A DNA stretch of 64,000 bases from Hericium rajendrae (GCA_033439255.1 CM065887.1:186001-250000), one strand, 5' to 3'. Positions 34,981 through 47,747 are shown, counted from the first letter of the stretch. Translations and numbers: made by a program. Notes: generated by a model from the letters alone, not told the origin.

Positions 34981-35300
34981 CGTTTGGGTGACGTCCTAGA
35001 CTCCTAATATTATTATACCACCTTGTTGCACCCTATCTCAGTGTCTGACGTTCTTCATCGGCCAGACGCGAGTCCGGCACTCAACGATACGCCAAACGAG
35101 GTTGAGAGGGCGCTTGCATCGAACCTCCGAATTGCTTTGGACCCCGTTTGACCAGCTTTGACCTAATACACATGCGCAGGCACGCCTGGTCTCCGAGTCC
35201 GTACGTGGGTGACGTCGGTAAGGAGCACAAATTGGCCAACAAGTCAGCGGTCGACTAATCAGCGCTTAGCAGAGACGAACCAGACATACGTAAGTTATCA
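34981..35300. promoter_or_regulatory. SDHAF4 upstream region
   Basis: About 320 bases between the hairpin cluster and the SDHAF4 start codon. It includes an AT-rich patch (AATATTATTATA near 35009) and no other gene. Part of it may belong to the Helitron. Confidence 0.4.
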
Positions 35301-35750
35301 ATGGCTCCGCTCACACGCCGGCTTCTACCCGGCCCGACGCTTACTAGTCCGTGGTGTAAAGCCTGGCCAAGTACTGCGCGCATCTTGAAACCAAACATGT
35401 CTTTCTCCTCATCGGCTCCAGTCTCTCGTGCAATCTTCAGACACTCTCGGCTCGCTTTCGCTGTCCGCCATCGATGGATGTCGTCACTTCCACCCCGGAA
35501 GCGACCATCCCCTCCCCCTCTGCCGCCCTCCGAACAACGTGAGTTCGAGGAGCTTGTTCGCAAGGCCCAAGGACCGTCTATTAGTCAGAATGACTTGCAT
35601 CCCGATACGCCAGTATCACTCAAGAAAGAGTTTGAAGGCGATGTCAACCCGATCACCGGCGAACGCGGGGGTCCCAAGCGCGAGCCTGTGAATCGATGGT
35701 CTGAGGATGGGGGTGATTGGAGTTTCAAAGGCAGAGTCTCCGACTTCTGA
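35301..35750 (+). CDS. SDH8: succinate dehydrogenase assembly factor 4 (SDHAF4/Sdh8)
   Basis: A mitochondrial matrix chaperone that binds flavinylated Sdh1/SDHA before complex II assembly. It is a single exon of 149 residues. The N-terminus is Arg-rich without acidic residues (MAPLTRRLLPGPTL), as expected for a presequence. The C-terminal block is the family signature: EFEGDVNPITGERGGPKREP, followed by DWSFKGRVSDF at the end. ATG 35301 directly precedes the presequence. The linker is rich in Pro (PPRKRPSPPPLPP). Confidence 0.93.
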   Translation: MAPLTRRLLPGPTLTSPWCKAWPSTARILKPNMSFSSSAPVSRAIFRHSRLAFAVRHRWMSSLPPRKRPSPPPLPPSEQREFEELVRKAQGPSISQNDLHPDTPVSLKKEFEGDVNPITGERGGPKREPVNRWSEDGGDWSFKGRVSDF

Positions 35751-36573
35751 CGAGGTACGGATGGTCGAATAATGATTGGGAATCTTCACATGAGTACGCA
35801 CGTCCCATCCCATCCCATTATAGCTTTACCCATCCCATTCCATTATAGCTTTACCCGTCCCTTAACCACGTACTCCGTATGTCCTTAGTCTTCTATTAAT
35901 TCCCGCAAGAAGACATTAATGTACCTTCATCGTTGCAGTGCCTTAAAGTGTTTTCGATTCAGAATTCTTTCGATATCGACTTTCAGTCCATTTGATGGAT
36001 ACGGCAACCACCCGACGTTCGCAATGTCGGAGTTTGCAGCGAGAGCCACTACAATCGTCATTACAGATGACAGGAAGCAGCATTCGCGCATTCCGCAGTA
36101 TTCATGGCTTTGGATTGTAGACTACACACATGTAATGCCGCATGACGCAACAGCATCGCAAGGCAATATGGAATAGTATGGAATCCAAAAAAAAAAAAAG
36201 GCACCACCTACCGCAGCAGTTCCATAGTATGCGTCTGGATAAATAAATGTGCAGTGGAGTAAGCGTATGGATGATAGATCTGCCAGGTTACTATTATGGA
36301 CACTTGAAGGACGTCAGGATATAAGTGTTTCGCCTTTGGTAAGTAAGTCTCCGTAAATGGTGTTCGATATAGAGAAGGGACACAAATGAGACGAGACTGA
36401 TATCTTTATGGTATCCAATTCCGTTTGAAGAACAGTAGACATGATTTGAGTCCAGGCTGCCATTGGAAACGGGCAATTGACGCTGATGCGAATGGGTATA
36501 AATTGGAGTAGAAACGTTCTGACTGAATGATATAGCGCGGCCGGAATGGATTGGTCTCTGAAGCCAGAGAGAA
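35751..36573. other. convergent intergenic region with a small tandem repeat
   Basis: About 820 bases between SDHAF4 and the CLC gene stop. It holds a two-copy repeat built on CCCATT(CCA)TTATAGCTTTA (about 35804-35860) and a run of 13 A near 36187-36199. No gene is supported. Open frames on the minus strand here (36294-36629) overlap the CLC stop and lack motifs. Confidence 0.5.
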
Positions 36574-39500
36574 TCATAAAGATTTCTGTTCCAGCTTGCC
36601 AAGGAAACCGACCCAGGCTTTCTTGTCAATGACGCCTTCGTCTGCGAAAGTCATTACTCATTTTCACACAGCCAAGACTTGCACTGCCGACTTACAGTAC
36701 CCGTCATTGTCAATAACGACGACATATTTGGCACCAAGCTTGACGAAAAACTGCTGGACCACTTCCAGCGGGGAGTTGGTCTGAACAGTCAGCGGCGCCT
36801 ACGTTTCAATCCGTCATTCGAACACGAACAGAAACGTCTGCAATAGTGTCATACCTGGTCCATATACACGCTAAAATCGAATGGATCGAGCTCTGGTCGG
36901 GTGCCACCTTCCACGAACAGAGACGAGACTGACGAAGAGAACAAACTGTGTCTCCCAAATTGCTTTTGGCTGCGGAAGTGTACAAGGCTGTCTGCTTCAT
37001 CTGCGACGATACCTGAGGGCAGAACGTAATGACTAACGACCTTCAAGATGAATGGAATCAAACTTACTTAGTGCATGTTCGAGTTCATTTGCCCCTATAT
37101 ATCCTACCATGCGCGAGCCCCCTTCGTCGTCACGAAGGATTGGAAAGCCACTGTCTTCATAGCCTACTTTGACCAACTCCTGCAGCTGGTCTCGAATTGT
37201 CTCCACAGTGTTGGGACGATCCAATCGAATCACATCCACATCGCGGTTAGCCTCACAGTGAAGGATCAGGCGCCTGCATATTACAAGCCACGACGAGTGG
37301 GACATACGCACGACGTCGCTGATCTCGAGATTGCCCCAAATATAGTCATGCTTAGCATCAAGGTAGGGTAACTGAGCCAGCCTACAAAATATCAGACAGC
37401 GGCATGGACGAATGCATGAGATTGACAAACTCAATGACTAGATCATATATGCCTTTGGGTTCCAAGGCATCTGCAACCGTCTTCGCCACCAAAACTGCCA
37501 GCATCACCGGAACAGCATAAGTCAGGGTATCTGTTAACTCGAACATGATGACCGCTAGAGATACCGTTGCCCTAGTCACACCTGACAAGGACGCAGCGGC
37601 ACCGACCATGGCATATAATCCTGGGACAACGCAATCTAAGTCCCCTCGGCATACACTAAACAAGGAGGAATGCGGCCATCGCCACTGCGCATATTGAACT
37701 AGAACTCCCACGATTCGACCGGCGCATGCACCAACACCCAGCGTAGGGATGAAGATGCCAGCAGGAACCTTGATGCCAAAGGTAACGATCGTGAGGGCAG
37801 CCTTAATGACAAGTGTGATGAAGATAGCCTGGATGACGGGCCAAGTCTGTGAAGCGGGATCGAGCACACAGAGACCCGAGCGTGTGTTAACGGAGCCGGC
37901 TCGACATTCTGCGAAGAGATTGTATACAAGTTCAGTGCCGCCCATGTGCGTGTAGGGATTCACGAAGCTGCATAACGCCGTGAGCAGCGTGATCTGTAGA
38001 CGGAGGTTTAGTCTAACGCTCGAACAGCGATAATTCCATATTCCATATAATAACCCACCAGAGCTACTTCAGCAGCGGGATATCTAGCAAGCCACGTCTT
38101 GCTACGCACATCACGACTCCAACGATAGTTGAGTTTGGAGAACCATGCCCCATAGACCCCACCGAATACGCCTAGAAGCAGAAACGGCACTAGTTCATAA
38201 GCATGCCAGTCCTGTTTGCCCGCGTCAACACGGGAAAACCACAGATCGGAAGTTATATCTAGACCGTACCTTGTCATAGGTCACCTGTAACATCACCAGC
38301 TTTCCGGTGCCAAAAGGGTCGAGGAAACGAAGAGTGATTGCTGCAATCATGGCACAAAAGAAACTTGAAGCTCGTCAGTAAAGGTTCTGTTATTTTCGGT
38401 GTCGAGATATGGCAGTCGCACCTGCGCCACATGACCTGGAACCCATACGCTTTGAGCCATGAGAAATTAGAAAGTGCATAAAGGCGGACCTTGGGAGGGA
38501 AGAAATAGGATACTTCTTCAAGACTGAAAAGAGTTCCCCCAATGGGTGCACCGAAGGCCACTGCGACGCCTGCAGCACTCGCAGCACTGAGCACTTCCCT
38601 ACGTTTCCCTGCATGCAAGCCAATTCGTTACGAGACAGAAGTAGGGCCGCAAGTTGCAGAGTAGACGGACCTTCATTGTTCTCGTACTTGTGGAAGTAAC
38701 GACTGACAATGTTGCCTATGCAACTGGCGATATGTACAAACGGTCCTTCCTTGCCAAGAGACAATCCCGATGCCGTAGATAGTGCGAGTCCAACGGACTT
38801 GGTAAACAGCGTACGACCACCAAGATAGCCGTGAATAACGAAACCTGATGAACCTGAATTAGATGACATGTAATGCAAAGAAGGCAACTGTCCTACCCGA
38901 CAAAATTGTTTTAATTTCGGGTATCCCACTCCCTGCCGCGTAATACATGACCTGGCGTCTGGCGGATGGGTTCGCTGGCGCGGCAGAGACTCCGGCGCCA
39001 TCCTCATTTGCGAATTCAGGAGCTAAAACACCAGAGTCCTTGCGAGTGACAAAGGAAGTCGACTTGGTCAGCTTGAGGGTTAACGCGCAAGAAGTGAGGG
39101 CAAGGATGAGCTATTGACAAAACTTGATCAATATCGGCAACGAAGGCATATGGTCTGATCTCATCGCGATGCTCACCGCAAACAGGATGTAGGCGAGATA
39201 GTCGATAACTTCTTGGGAGGAAGTCGACGATCCCGGCCTGCCCAGAACCTGGCCCCATGATCGCCACGCACTGCACGTTTCCTCCGCGTCCACGAGAGCA
39301 TTCCTAAGGTTGTCTACCATAGATAAGGAGAAATCCTCATCGTCACGGACAGCGGGACAACAGAACCGCTTAGCCTTCCACCACGCCAACTGACAGTACC
39401 CATCCTTCAGATCGAACAGCCACTGTTCGCTACGCACGATGAGGAAAGCGATGACCGCAGTGAGAAAGCCAACAATCGTAACGACCACCCAGCCGATGGA

Positions 39501-40139
39501 ACGATCGACCGCGTTCCGGATGCGACCCCGGGCAGACTTGCGGCGCCTGAGACGGTGCATGCGCGCAGAGTCCTTGATAGCGTCGTGCAGCCAATCGATG
39601 GAGGTAAATGACGAGTACCAAACGCGGATGCCATTTGTCTTGGTGTCGGCGTTGGTCGATGACGCATCTTCTGATTTGCCCTGCGATCCAGCCAGAACGG
39701 GAGCATCGTATGCAGAAATAGGACGCTGGCCGTGGATCCTGCCGAAGAACGACGAGCGGTCGTTAGAGGCTGATGCGGGATCTGGCGTTACGGGATTCGA
39801 TGATGGCCGAAGACGCTGCGGAAGTGTCGAAAGCTGCGGAAGTGCGGGAAGTCCGTGACGTTTGCGGAAGGAGGGCTTGGTCGCGGTGCGCGACGGGGAA
39901 AGGGCAGGGAGCGCACCGTATGAAGAATGGTGCTGACGGAGATCTGGGCGCGGTGAAGGGTTGAGAGGAGTCGTTTCTAGAGTATCGTCCGACGGCTCGT
40001 TCCCTGTGCCAATGCGTAGGAGACGTTGGCGACGCCAGGTCGTGGTGGATGGGCCCCCAAGCGGCCCCGAAGGTGCGTCGGTGTCAGATGGTGTCGGTAA
40101 CACTGACTTCGCTCTGGACAGCGTCGGTGATCGCGACAT
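36574..40139 (-). CDS. CLC-family chloride/proton exchanger (Gef1-like)
   Basis: A Golgi/endosome-type CLC transporter related to yeast Gef1. After a long disordered N-terminus ([17 protein letters not shown]) and a membrane segment ([20 protein letters not shown]) come the filter motifs. [14 protein letters not shown] lies across an intron; then [14 protein letters not shown] with the gating Glu; then [20 protein letters not shown], which keeps the Glu used for protons. An exchanger is therefore expected rather than a channel. The cytoplasmic end has two CBS domains: [18 protein letters not shown] with [14 protein letters not shown], and [20 protein letters not shown] with [17 protein letters not shown]. 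Many introns; the stop is at 36574-36576. It looks complete. Confidence 0.92.
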
Positions 40140-40480
40140 CGTGCCTACTTCCCGTCATCACCGTCGAACGATGACTGCTGAGCTTGCCGATGGCGAAACA
40201 CAATACTTTATGATCATGATGTGTATTGACCACGTTGCCACTACCGCTCACGGATCTCCCATCGGCATTATGGCCGTATTCGACCCTAAATCAGGGTCAC
40301 ACAGCTAAGCTGAGCATCGAATGAACCCTTCGTGCGCTATAACATAGTTTTAGAAATCATGAGAATCTTTGTAGACTACATGTCCGCTTGATGGATTCGC
40401 AAAGTCTGGACCAGGACGTGGTACTACACAGGAAAGGGATTCGGAGAGCGAAATACGTCAGGTACACATAGAGCAAGAGA
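40140..40480. promoter_or_regulatory. region upstream of the CLC gene
   Basis: About 340 bases between the CLC start codon and the stop of the next minus-strand gene. It would hold the CLC promoter. No ORF with signal. Confidence 0.4.
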
Positions 40481-41825
40481 TCATGCAAACACAAGGGAGA
40501 GACTCTTGAAAGACACCAGGCTCGGAAGTGTAAGCTGGGAATGTCCACCTGAATCAAGCCCATGATCAGTACCAGGCCATCCGATACGCGCACGAACGGC
40601 ACGTACCAGACTGCCTCGGCTGAGCCTTGGGCCTCTTGGCAATCGGAGTCGCCATCTTACCGAACAGACTCTTGATGCCTGTATTGGGGCCTTCCGATGT
40701 CCTCGAGGCCAGCGCCGCGTCGGAGAAGGGCAGGGTGCCCTTCGATCTGCGTGGCAAGAAACTGAGGATGGAGAAGCCCTTGAACTCATGAAGTCTTGTC
40801 GATGCCTGTACGTCCGGCTCGGATCTGAAAATGGACCCGCCGTCAAAGTCGGAAGCCGCAGTGTCGCCAGACGCTGAAGTGGGCGCGGATGAGCAGTCCA
40901 AGAGGCCAGTTTCGATATATCTCGATCCCGATGCGATGCCTACAGCTTGGACGGGTACGGCCGCTTCAACTTCTTCGGTGAGTGCCACAGGACCGTGTCC
41001 CCCCTGCTGCGATTCGCCTTCGACGCCCGCTGGGGTGACATCCGTGACTGCGGAAACAGTCGTGCTCTGCTCGGGCTCGCAAGCAGGGAACCCTGACGTT
41101 GAAGGAGCGGCCTGAGAGGATGGTACGTTCAGATCGTCGGCAGCAGCTGCGGAAGAATCTGGTTGGGTCTGACTTTCGACGTTGGCCGTGGCCACAGCAT
41201 CAAGGGATGAGACCGTGTGCGTGTCCGAGGAACGTCGCTCCCGTGTGATAGACTCCGAACGTTTGCGTGACGCGGGTTCGAGTTCATTGTCTGGAAGTGG
41301 GCTCGATACCGTGGCCGATACAGAACAGTATTTGGAAAGGGCGTCGCCTATCAATCCGCACGATGATGCTGGTAGCTCGAGTAGCTCGCTCCTATTCACA
41401 ACTTCAAGGTCGCGTGTAGCGATGGATGGTCGTCCGGAGGTGGACGGGCCAGCGACGGTGGAATCTACCTGGAGAGAAGCAGAACGCTGGAATGCAGATG
41501 GCCCAAGCATCTTGCGGATGGCGATGGTGATGTCAGACGGCTCTAGAAGACCAAGATCTATACTGTCGACACCATGCCCACTCATGAATGACGTGGATGT
41601 TACAGAAACGGAGGCAGAGACAGGCCCTTCGGTTTGCAGCGTAGGTATCGGTGTTGATGGAAGAGGGCGGTGTTGGAAGATAGATGGACGAAGATATCTA
41701 CCTCTGGGAGGCGTCGGCAAAGTGAGTGTCTGTGTCTGTACGGGCAAGCCTGGCCCGACGCCAGACGACGATCCCCGCTTCCGAGCGAGGGACGAGAAAG
41801 TGGAAGAAGAGAGAACGCTGAGCAT
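40481..41825 (-). CDS. uncharacterised Ser/Ala-rich disordered protein
   Basis: About 425 residues in two exons. The intron (donor GTACGT, acceptor TTCAG) joins QPRQSG to GHSQLTLPSLVSFKSL, with the stop at 40481-40483. I recognise no domain. Composition is dominated by Ser, Ala, Thr and Pro. One more ordered stretch is DSIDLGLLEPSDITIAIRKM near residue 90; another, KGFSILSFLPRRSKGTLPF, is near the C-terminus. The frame is GC-rich and open throughout, which supports coding. An upstream ATG is absent because a stop lies in frame, so 41825 is the first usable start unless another exon exists. Function unknown. Confidence 0.6.
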
Positions 41826-42500
41826 GACGGCGCTCCAGATTGGAGTGAGCAAAGTACGCTAGAAGATAATGAGGAAAAATACCGATCATGTCCAAGCCGG
41901 TCCGCAACCAAACCAGACTCGTCTTGACCAGATCTCTGAAACGTGATCTATATGGCACATATAACTAGTTTCACATGAGAGGAGTGCTAGCATTCTGGTT
42001 TCCTGAACTTCAACCTATGGCAGTACTTACTGTTTAACCATGCGTAGATGTCGGACTCGGCAATTCTGAAGGAAGGAAGGTGATCAGGCTTCGGTAACTT
42101 AGGGTTGGGGTTACGGGCAAATCTATAGATTTGGTGGCTGTGCTCCCTGTTATCCCGACTGACGTCGAGGAACCTGTCGGAAGTTCTCCGTGTCGTGTGC
42201 GTCAAGTCAAGTATCTTTATCATTTCTCATCATCTCTCAGTGCACAGGTCATCTAGGCCATGTGCCAGATATCGACGAAAAGTGAGTGCGTCAGGGTCCT
42301 CATTGGGTGAAAGTCCCGCCAAGGAATTCGCCCGGTCGATCACCTCTGGTCGTGTTCAGGGTATCCGGCGCGGCCTGTTGCAGTAATGACCGCGCAGCAT
42401 CCGGCTTTACCGTACACTACGCTGTGACCATCATGGAAATGGTGCATTATAAAGTCTCTCATTTTAACGGCTGATCCTCATTGCAACCACTTGGTCAACG
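41826..42500. other. intergenic region, no gene supported
   Basis: About 675 bases between divergent genes. Short open frames occur on both strands (minus 41987-42223, plus 42195-42386). None shows a motif or matching splice sites. Confidence 0.45.
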
Positions 42501-43927
42501 ATGGCTTCGAATCGCTGGCTTTCTGCACCTGATCCTGAGTGGACTGCAGTAGCCTCAACGCTGCCGTCCTTTGCGTTGCCGATTGACGTCCCCCGAGGTC
42601 AGAAAGAAATACCATGATGATCTCGTTCCAGGTATCAAGAAGTCGCTGGAACCCCGTTTGCCAAAAGGTGAGCAACTTCCTTCGAGGTGAAAACAAGTGC
42701 TCATTGAGGCAATGTAGAATCCGAGTACCGCACTGAGGATCATCACATTCCGGTCGAGGGGGGCACAATTCTAGTTCGGTGCTACATTCCGACACCGGTC
42801 GGTGGAGAACGCAGACATTTCCCGGTCATGATGTGGTACCATGGCGGTGGTAAGGACAACATTGGCAATTTCGAATGTTGGCATTAATGCTCGCGTCCCT
42901 GTGCGACGTTAGGTTGGATGCTCGCCGACATAGAATTCGATTACTATCGGCTCCGAAAGACTTGTGTGGACCTGCAAATCTCTATCGTCAATGTCGAATA
43001 CAGGTCGGCTATGTAATTGACGGTCATGTTCCATATTCTTAACAGCATTGTTCATTTTAGATTGATGCCTGAACACTCTTTCGCAACTAGCGTTAACGAT
43101 TGCTATGCCGCAGTCAAATGGGTCAGCGTCATATTAATGGAATACTCAACCTGCAATTTCTGGCAAACTACACAGGCTGTGTCCAACAATGATATCCTTT
43201 CGAGCAGCCCAGAGCAGCCCCTCATCGTTGCCGGCTCGACTGCCGGAGCAAACACAGTGTCGGTCATAGCGCATAGAGCTCGCGAGGATCCGTTTTTAAA
43301 GTCAAGACCCATCACTGGACACGCGGTCCAGAGCCCGAACCTCTGTCACTGCGATGACTTCCCAGAGAGGTATCCATAATTCCTGCCAGTGTGCATCAAT
43401 GCGCTCCAACGCTCTCCGCACTTGCAGATTCCGCAATGAACTTCTTTCGAAGGATGAGCTCAAAGATGGGCCACTCGTAGGGCGGTCAGAGCTCATGCTC
43501 ATGTATAGTGAGCATGCCCCGCAGTTTGCATTTGTCTTTCCTTTTCTCAACTATCTTGAAGCCGTCGCCGGCAACAGTGGTATGGCCGATATGCAGAATC
43601 CTGAAATTGCACCGCTCTTGTACCCGTCTCACGCCGGCCTTCCGCCATTGTACATTCAGATATGTGGAATGGACTCCCTTCGGGATGAAGAGCTGCTCTA
43701 CGAGCGCATGTTACGTGAGGCCGGGGTAAAGACGAAGTTTACTCTGTGCGTAATCATTACACACAATGGACTACAAAATTTCCATGAACCAACTGACTTG
43801 TTCGAGTTGTAGGTATCCCGGTTTGCCGCACTGGTTTCACAATTATGTGCCCACGTTGTCAGCAGCAGAAAGATTTGACAATGACTTTCGGCAAGGTGTC
43901 CAGTGGTTACTTAGCGGGGCCAACTGA
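42501..43927 (+). CDS. alpha/beta hydrolase fold-3 (HSL family), catalytic Ser replaced
   Basis: An esterase/lipase-like protein of the hormone-sensitive lipase family, about 330 residues in seven or eight exons. The start is MASNRWLSAPDPEWTAVAST. Small introns then lead to TEDHHIPVEGGTILVRCY. The oxyanion motif WYHGGG is split by an intron (HGG/GWML). The elbow that normally reads GDSAG here reads GSTAG (AGSTAGANTVSV), so the nucleophile position holds Thr. The acid and base positions look kept: CGMDSLRDEELLYERML and YPGLPHWFHNY. A 57-base intron joins DFPER to FRNELLSKDEL. All junctions keep phase, so it is not an obvious pseudogene, but ordinary serine hydrolase activity is doubtful. Confidence 0.75.
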
Positions 43928-44182
43928 ACTACAGCGTGATAGCCTTAATAGACTGTTGAAGGTAGTTAAAATAAGTTATGTCCAATGACGATGGGTAACG
44001 TAAGAGGACAGGATTCGGTAAAGACCACGAGGTCCACATACAAATAACAAGCAGGAGAGCCGGTTCGCGACAATAGTGAATACGTGTTGAAATAAGTAAG
44101 TCCATCGAGTAATCTGTCGTGGCGATAGAGGTCGGTGGAGATGATTGAACGAAAAACGTCGCCTCGCGTGCTCGTACCAGAT

Positions 44183-46988
44183 TCAGAAGCCTGCAAGTAT
44201 ACCCAACCAAGTGTGTGCATGATAGTTGAGCTCCATGTACTCCTCATCCTCGTCACTGTCGATGTCGTCGTAGCCCCAAATATCATAGCCTCCATCATAA
44301 TCTTCTTCGGAGTCGTCGTCCAAATAGTCATAAGCTGTAGGTGATGGAAATTTCTTGTGAAAGCGGGGGTTCCAGAAGAAGTCTTGCGTCTCTACAGGAT
44401 TGTCGATGCCATGGCTGGTCGGGTTGAATAATTAGCTAGTTCATATATATTGGTGATAGCCGAACACACCTCTCCTTTACATGTTGGACAATGACCTCAC
44501 GATAGAGCCAAGTCGAAAGAGATCCATGTCGTTCGATGTGAATAGCACAATGTGCACATCCCCAGTGTTGGTCCGCGCCGTGAATGATAGGGTTTTCCTG
44601 GTCTTTGACAATTATGGTTTCTTGCTCGCCCAGAAGCTCAAACCGCGCCACGTCATGATTAGTTGCCAGACCATGTAGGGTGTGTTCAACCTGCAGAGAA
44701 CAGGTAAATCCGGCGGATGATAACCCGAACATCCTCGACACTTACGCATGCCCGCCAAGACAACGCTCTCCTTCTTACAACTCCAGGCCCACCGTATAGA
44801 ATATCATGTTGCGTGGTGTGTGCGGAACAATTCAAGCAGATGAACCGTGGATCCAGCCTGTCAAGATCATCCGGTTTCGTTGTCCTAACATCTAGGCCGA
44901 ATAGCTGTATGACCATTGAGACTATCTCCGAGCCTTTCTCGTGGTACTCGGGCAACGCTGCATCTACATTCCGCGCATGGTCCAAGTGCTGGCATCTGTG
45001 TGCAATGACTTCCGGACCAACCAGTATCTGGCCGGCCCACCCGCCAGTCCCGGCGTAGCGACGACAACCCAGACTATTTTTGCAGATAAAGACGGAGGTA
45101 GCCAAATCGAGACGTTCCGACGGAGAGACAGGTGAAGACACCCCGGCTGACGCGCCCAATGAGGAACTGGACTCAGTATTGGTCGACGGGAGCTTGGGTT
45201 CTGGAAGCCTTGCCGATAGGGCGGCCCTACGGTTCTGCATCCAGTGGTCTAGCTCGCCTTGGATGTGTGGCATGACGTCTGCAAGGGCTTGCCGCATCTG
45301 CTGGCCGACTTCGGCGTCTTCCTCTATGAGATCCGCGATGCTCGGCAGTTGTAGCACATCGTGCTCCGATGGCAAAAAGGGTACATCCTTGGGAGGCAAA
45401 GTCTTGAGGTAATTGATGTACTGTTCAGCAGCTAATGTTTCTCGACACTTTCTACGCGCTCTCATCTCAGCTGCGAGCCGCCTGGCTTGAGCTGCGTCCA
45501 GATCAGGCTTCAAGATCGGCCAGATCCGAGCCCAGACTAGAAGAGGGGATGACTATAGTTTGATTATCACGAGTGAATCACTCACCTCGGTCAGACATAG
45601 GTTTGGCGCTTTTGACTTCACGATGGTAACGCATCTCTGCAACATCCGCTTTGGTGTACCCCAACTGCAAGCACCGAGATTGAATCCTAATAACGAATCA
45701 GCTGATGCCCCAATAGATTTAGATTAGACAGCGCACTCTTCATATCGTGTATCTTTGATTTGCTGCAGTTCGATCCAGCGATCATCAACCTTCTTAAGAT
45801 TCCACTCTCGACAGAGGCGGGTATGCTGTGCGATGATTAGGCAAAGACTTTGTGGAAAGACGGGAGAACTAACTTCTTTCCGAGCTTCTAATGCTTGCTT
45901 TTTCTTCGCCTTAAAAGCTTGTAATGCTTCACGGTACTCATCACTGTCCATATTACCGACTTTTTCCCCGACAGCGTCAAATTCCTTCTGAAGCCGACAT
46001 ATATCTTCGTCCCACCAGTGATTGCCGTACCAGACGCGTCCGCGACTTTTCGGGCCCTCTGCAGCAACATAGTAAATGACGGGCTAGACGTTCAATTCTC
46101 ATTATGCAAAGATAAGCAAGACGGACCTGTGGTGGCAGGCAAAAGCTCCAGCAGACTGAGGTCGAATTTAGGGTACAACGCTTGTATCTGGATAACATCT
46201 CCAAGGAGACTGTGCCAGAGAATTAGATTGTGGTCTGTCAGATAAGATAAGCCACATACTGATTTGCAAGGCAAGCGTTACAAGCCCGACGTTGTAGTAT
46301 AAATATTACCTTGGCGACAGGCTTTGCGCCGCAAGTCTGCAAGTTCATTATGTTACACTGACGAACAGGAGCAAAGGGACGTAAGACCGCACATGACAAA
46401 ATGCCCCTCCAAAGAGGAGATTGGACCAGGCAGGATGCGACATATCGGCGGGGCAAGGGGGAACATCCGGGGTCAGCTCATATGAACCTTTCCAAAGGAA
46501 TGCACAGCGTCGAGACAAGAGAACCCGACGGAAGGCCTTGGACACACGGCTGAGCTGAACCAAATCGACAGGTAGAAGATGGCTGAATATCTAGAAAAAG
46601 GAGATGAGCAAATCCAGAGCGACTTAGCGAAATGCAGATGGTGCTAAGCTTACCTCGTAAAGGATGTCCAGCGGCATAGTAGGAAGAGCACTGAGACGGC
46701 CTTGTTTACGCTTTGAGAGACCGTTCCCCTTCCTACTTTTCGTATTTGAGGCCTTTCTAGGTCGTTTAGCAGGGCGCTCGTCTGGCTCATCCGAATCCTC
46801 TGAATGGAGTGTTTCAGTGCAAGGTCGCGACGCAAAGGCAGGAAGCCACATGTGAAACGTGAGCTATGAGACTCACCGTGATCCATAACAGCATGGTCGC
46901 TGTCATCGTCGCGATCGTCAACGAAATCGTCGACCATCATGGATGGCGGCGGTAGCTTTCCGGTTCTACTGCGAGTGGTTGGAGCCAT
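44183..46988 (-). CDS. F-box protein with acidic C-terminal tail
   Basis: About 600 residues in many exons. The start MAPTTRSRTGKLPPPSMM is followed by an acidic patch and a nuclear-type basic region (RPAKRPRKASNTKSRKG). The F-box spans an intron: LSALPTMPLDILYE / IFSHLLPVDLVQLSRVSKA. Next are FLWKGSYELTPDVPPCP, then CGAKPVAKVIFILQRRAC, which may be a Cys-based turn, and a Lys-rich coil (LQAFKAKKKQALEARKE). The middle contains FICLNCSAHTTQHD. The last exon is strongly acidic (YLDDDSEEDYDGGYD) and ends GILAGF. The F-box should bind Skp1 in an SCF ligase; the target is unknown. Such Cys-containing F-box proteins form a family in basidiomycetes. Confidence 0.75.
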
Positions 46989-47144
46989 GGTGAGAGGAGG
47001 ATGGATCCGAGGAGGCGACGGCTGCAGGCCCGAGACGGAGGAGCGCTTGCGGAGTCCCAATACGCTTGGCGCCCAAGAGGCGGGACGCGTCTGTTCTCAC
47101 GCTCCTAGCCTTATCCCTTCGACCACCATCGCCCATACACAAAC
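46989..47144. promoter_or_regulatory. compact divergent promoter, F-box gene / SmD3
   Basis: Only 156 bases separate the two start codons, so both promoters must overlap here. Confidence 0.6.
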
Positions 47145-47747
47145 ATGAGCTCTAGCCTCGGTGTCCCCGTCAAACTTCTTCACGAATCGTTCGGTCATAT
47201 CATCACAGTGGAATTAAAAACAGGCCAGCTGTATCGCGGCAAGTTGGCCGAAGGTTTGTTCCAGGCATTCTCTTCGTTTGAGCATTCTCCGATCTTCTTT
47301 CATTCCTACAGCCGAGGACAATCTAAACGTTTCTCTGAAAGACATCACCGTGACAGGCAGAGATGGCCGCGTCTCACAACTCGATCAGGTGTATATTCGG
47401 GGAAGCATGGTCCGATTCTTCATCGTGCCGGACATGTTGCAGAACGCTCCCATGTATGCACTATAGTGTTTCGTCTCGAAGCATATCTCTGATCATGCAT
47501 CAATTAGGTTCAAACGAGTAGGACCAAATGCCATGCGGGGTAGGGGTATTGGTACGGCTCGTGGACGTGCAACGATCATGAGAGGTGTGCATATCATTAT
47601 TCTTTCCTTCTGACATACTAATCAACCATCTTCATCTAGCGAACGGTACGCGTGTCCTGACTAACACCTTCGGACTGACGCTTATCATCTCCCTTTTTAG
47701 CTCGTCGTGGCCGTGGTGTTCCTGCCGCAAGAGGAATCAGACGATGA
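47145..47747 (+). CDS. SMD3: small nuclear ribonucleoprotein Sm D3
   Basis: A core subunit of the seven-membered Sm ring on spliceosomal U1, U2, U4 and U5 snRNAs. Exon 1: [20 protein letters not shown], then the Sm1 motif through [11 protein letters not shown]. Exon 2: [20 protein letters not shown], then the Sm2 motif [16 protein letters not shown] and QNAPM. The last exons give [15 protein letters not shown] and an Arg/Gly tail ([14 protein letters not shown]), the site usually bearing symmetric dimethylarginine. Length is normal. The stop TGA is at 47745-47747. Confidence 0.96.

Noticed and set aside
42195-42386. Plus-strand frame with coding-like residues upstream of the hydrolase
   Set aside because: No homology signal and no splice path to the hydrolase start at 42501.
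43340-43440. Apparent frameshift in the alpha/beta hydrolase
   Set aside because: A 57-base GT-AG intron (GTATCC to TTGCAG) restores frame exactly, so no break is needed.
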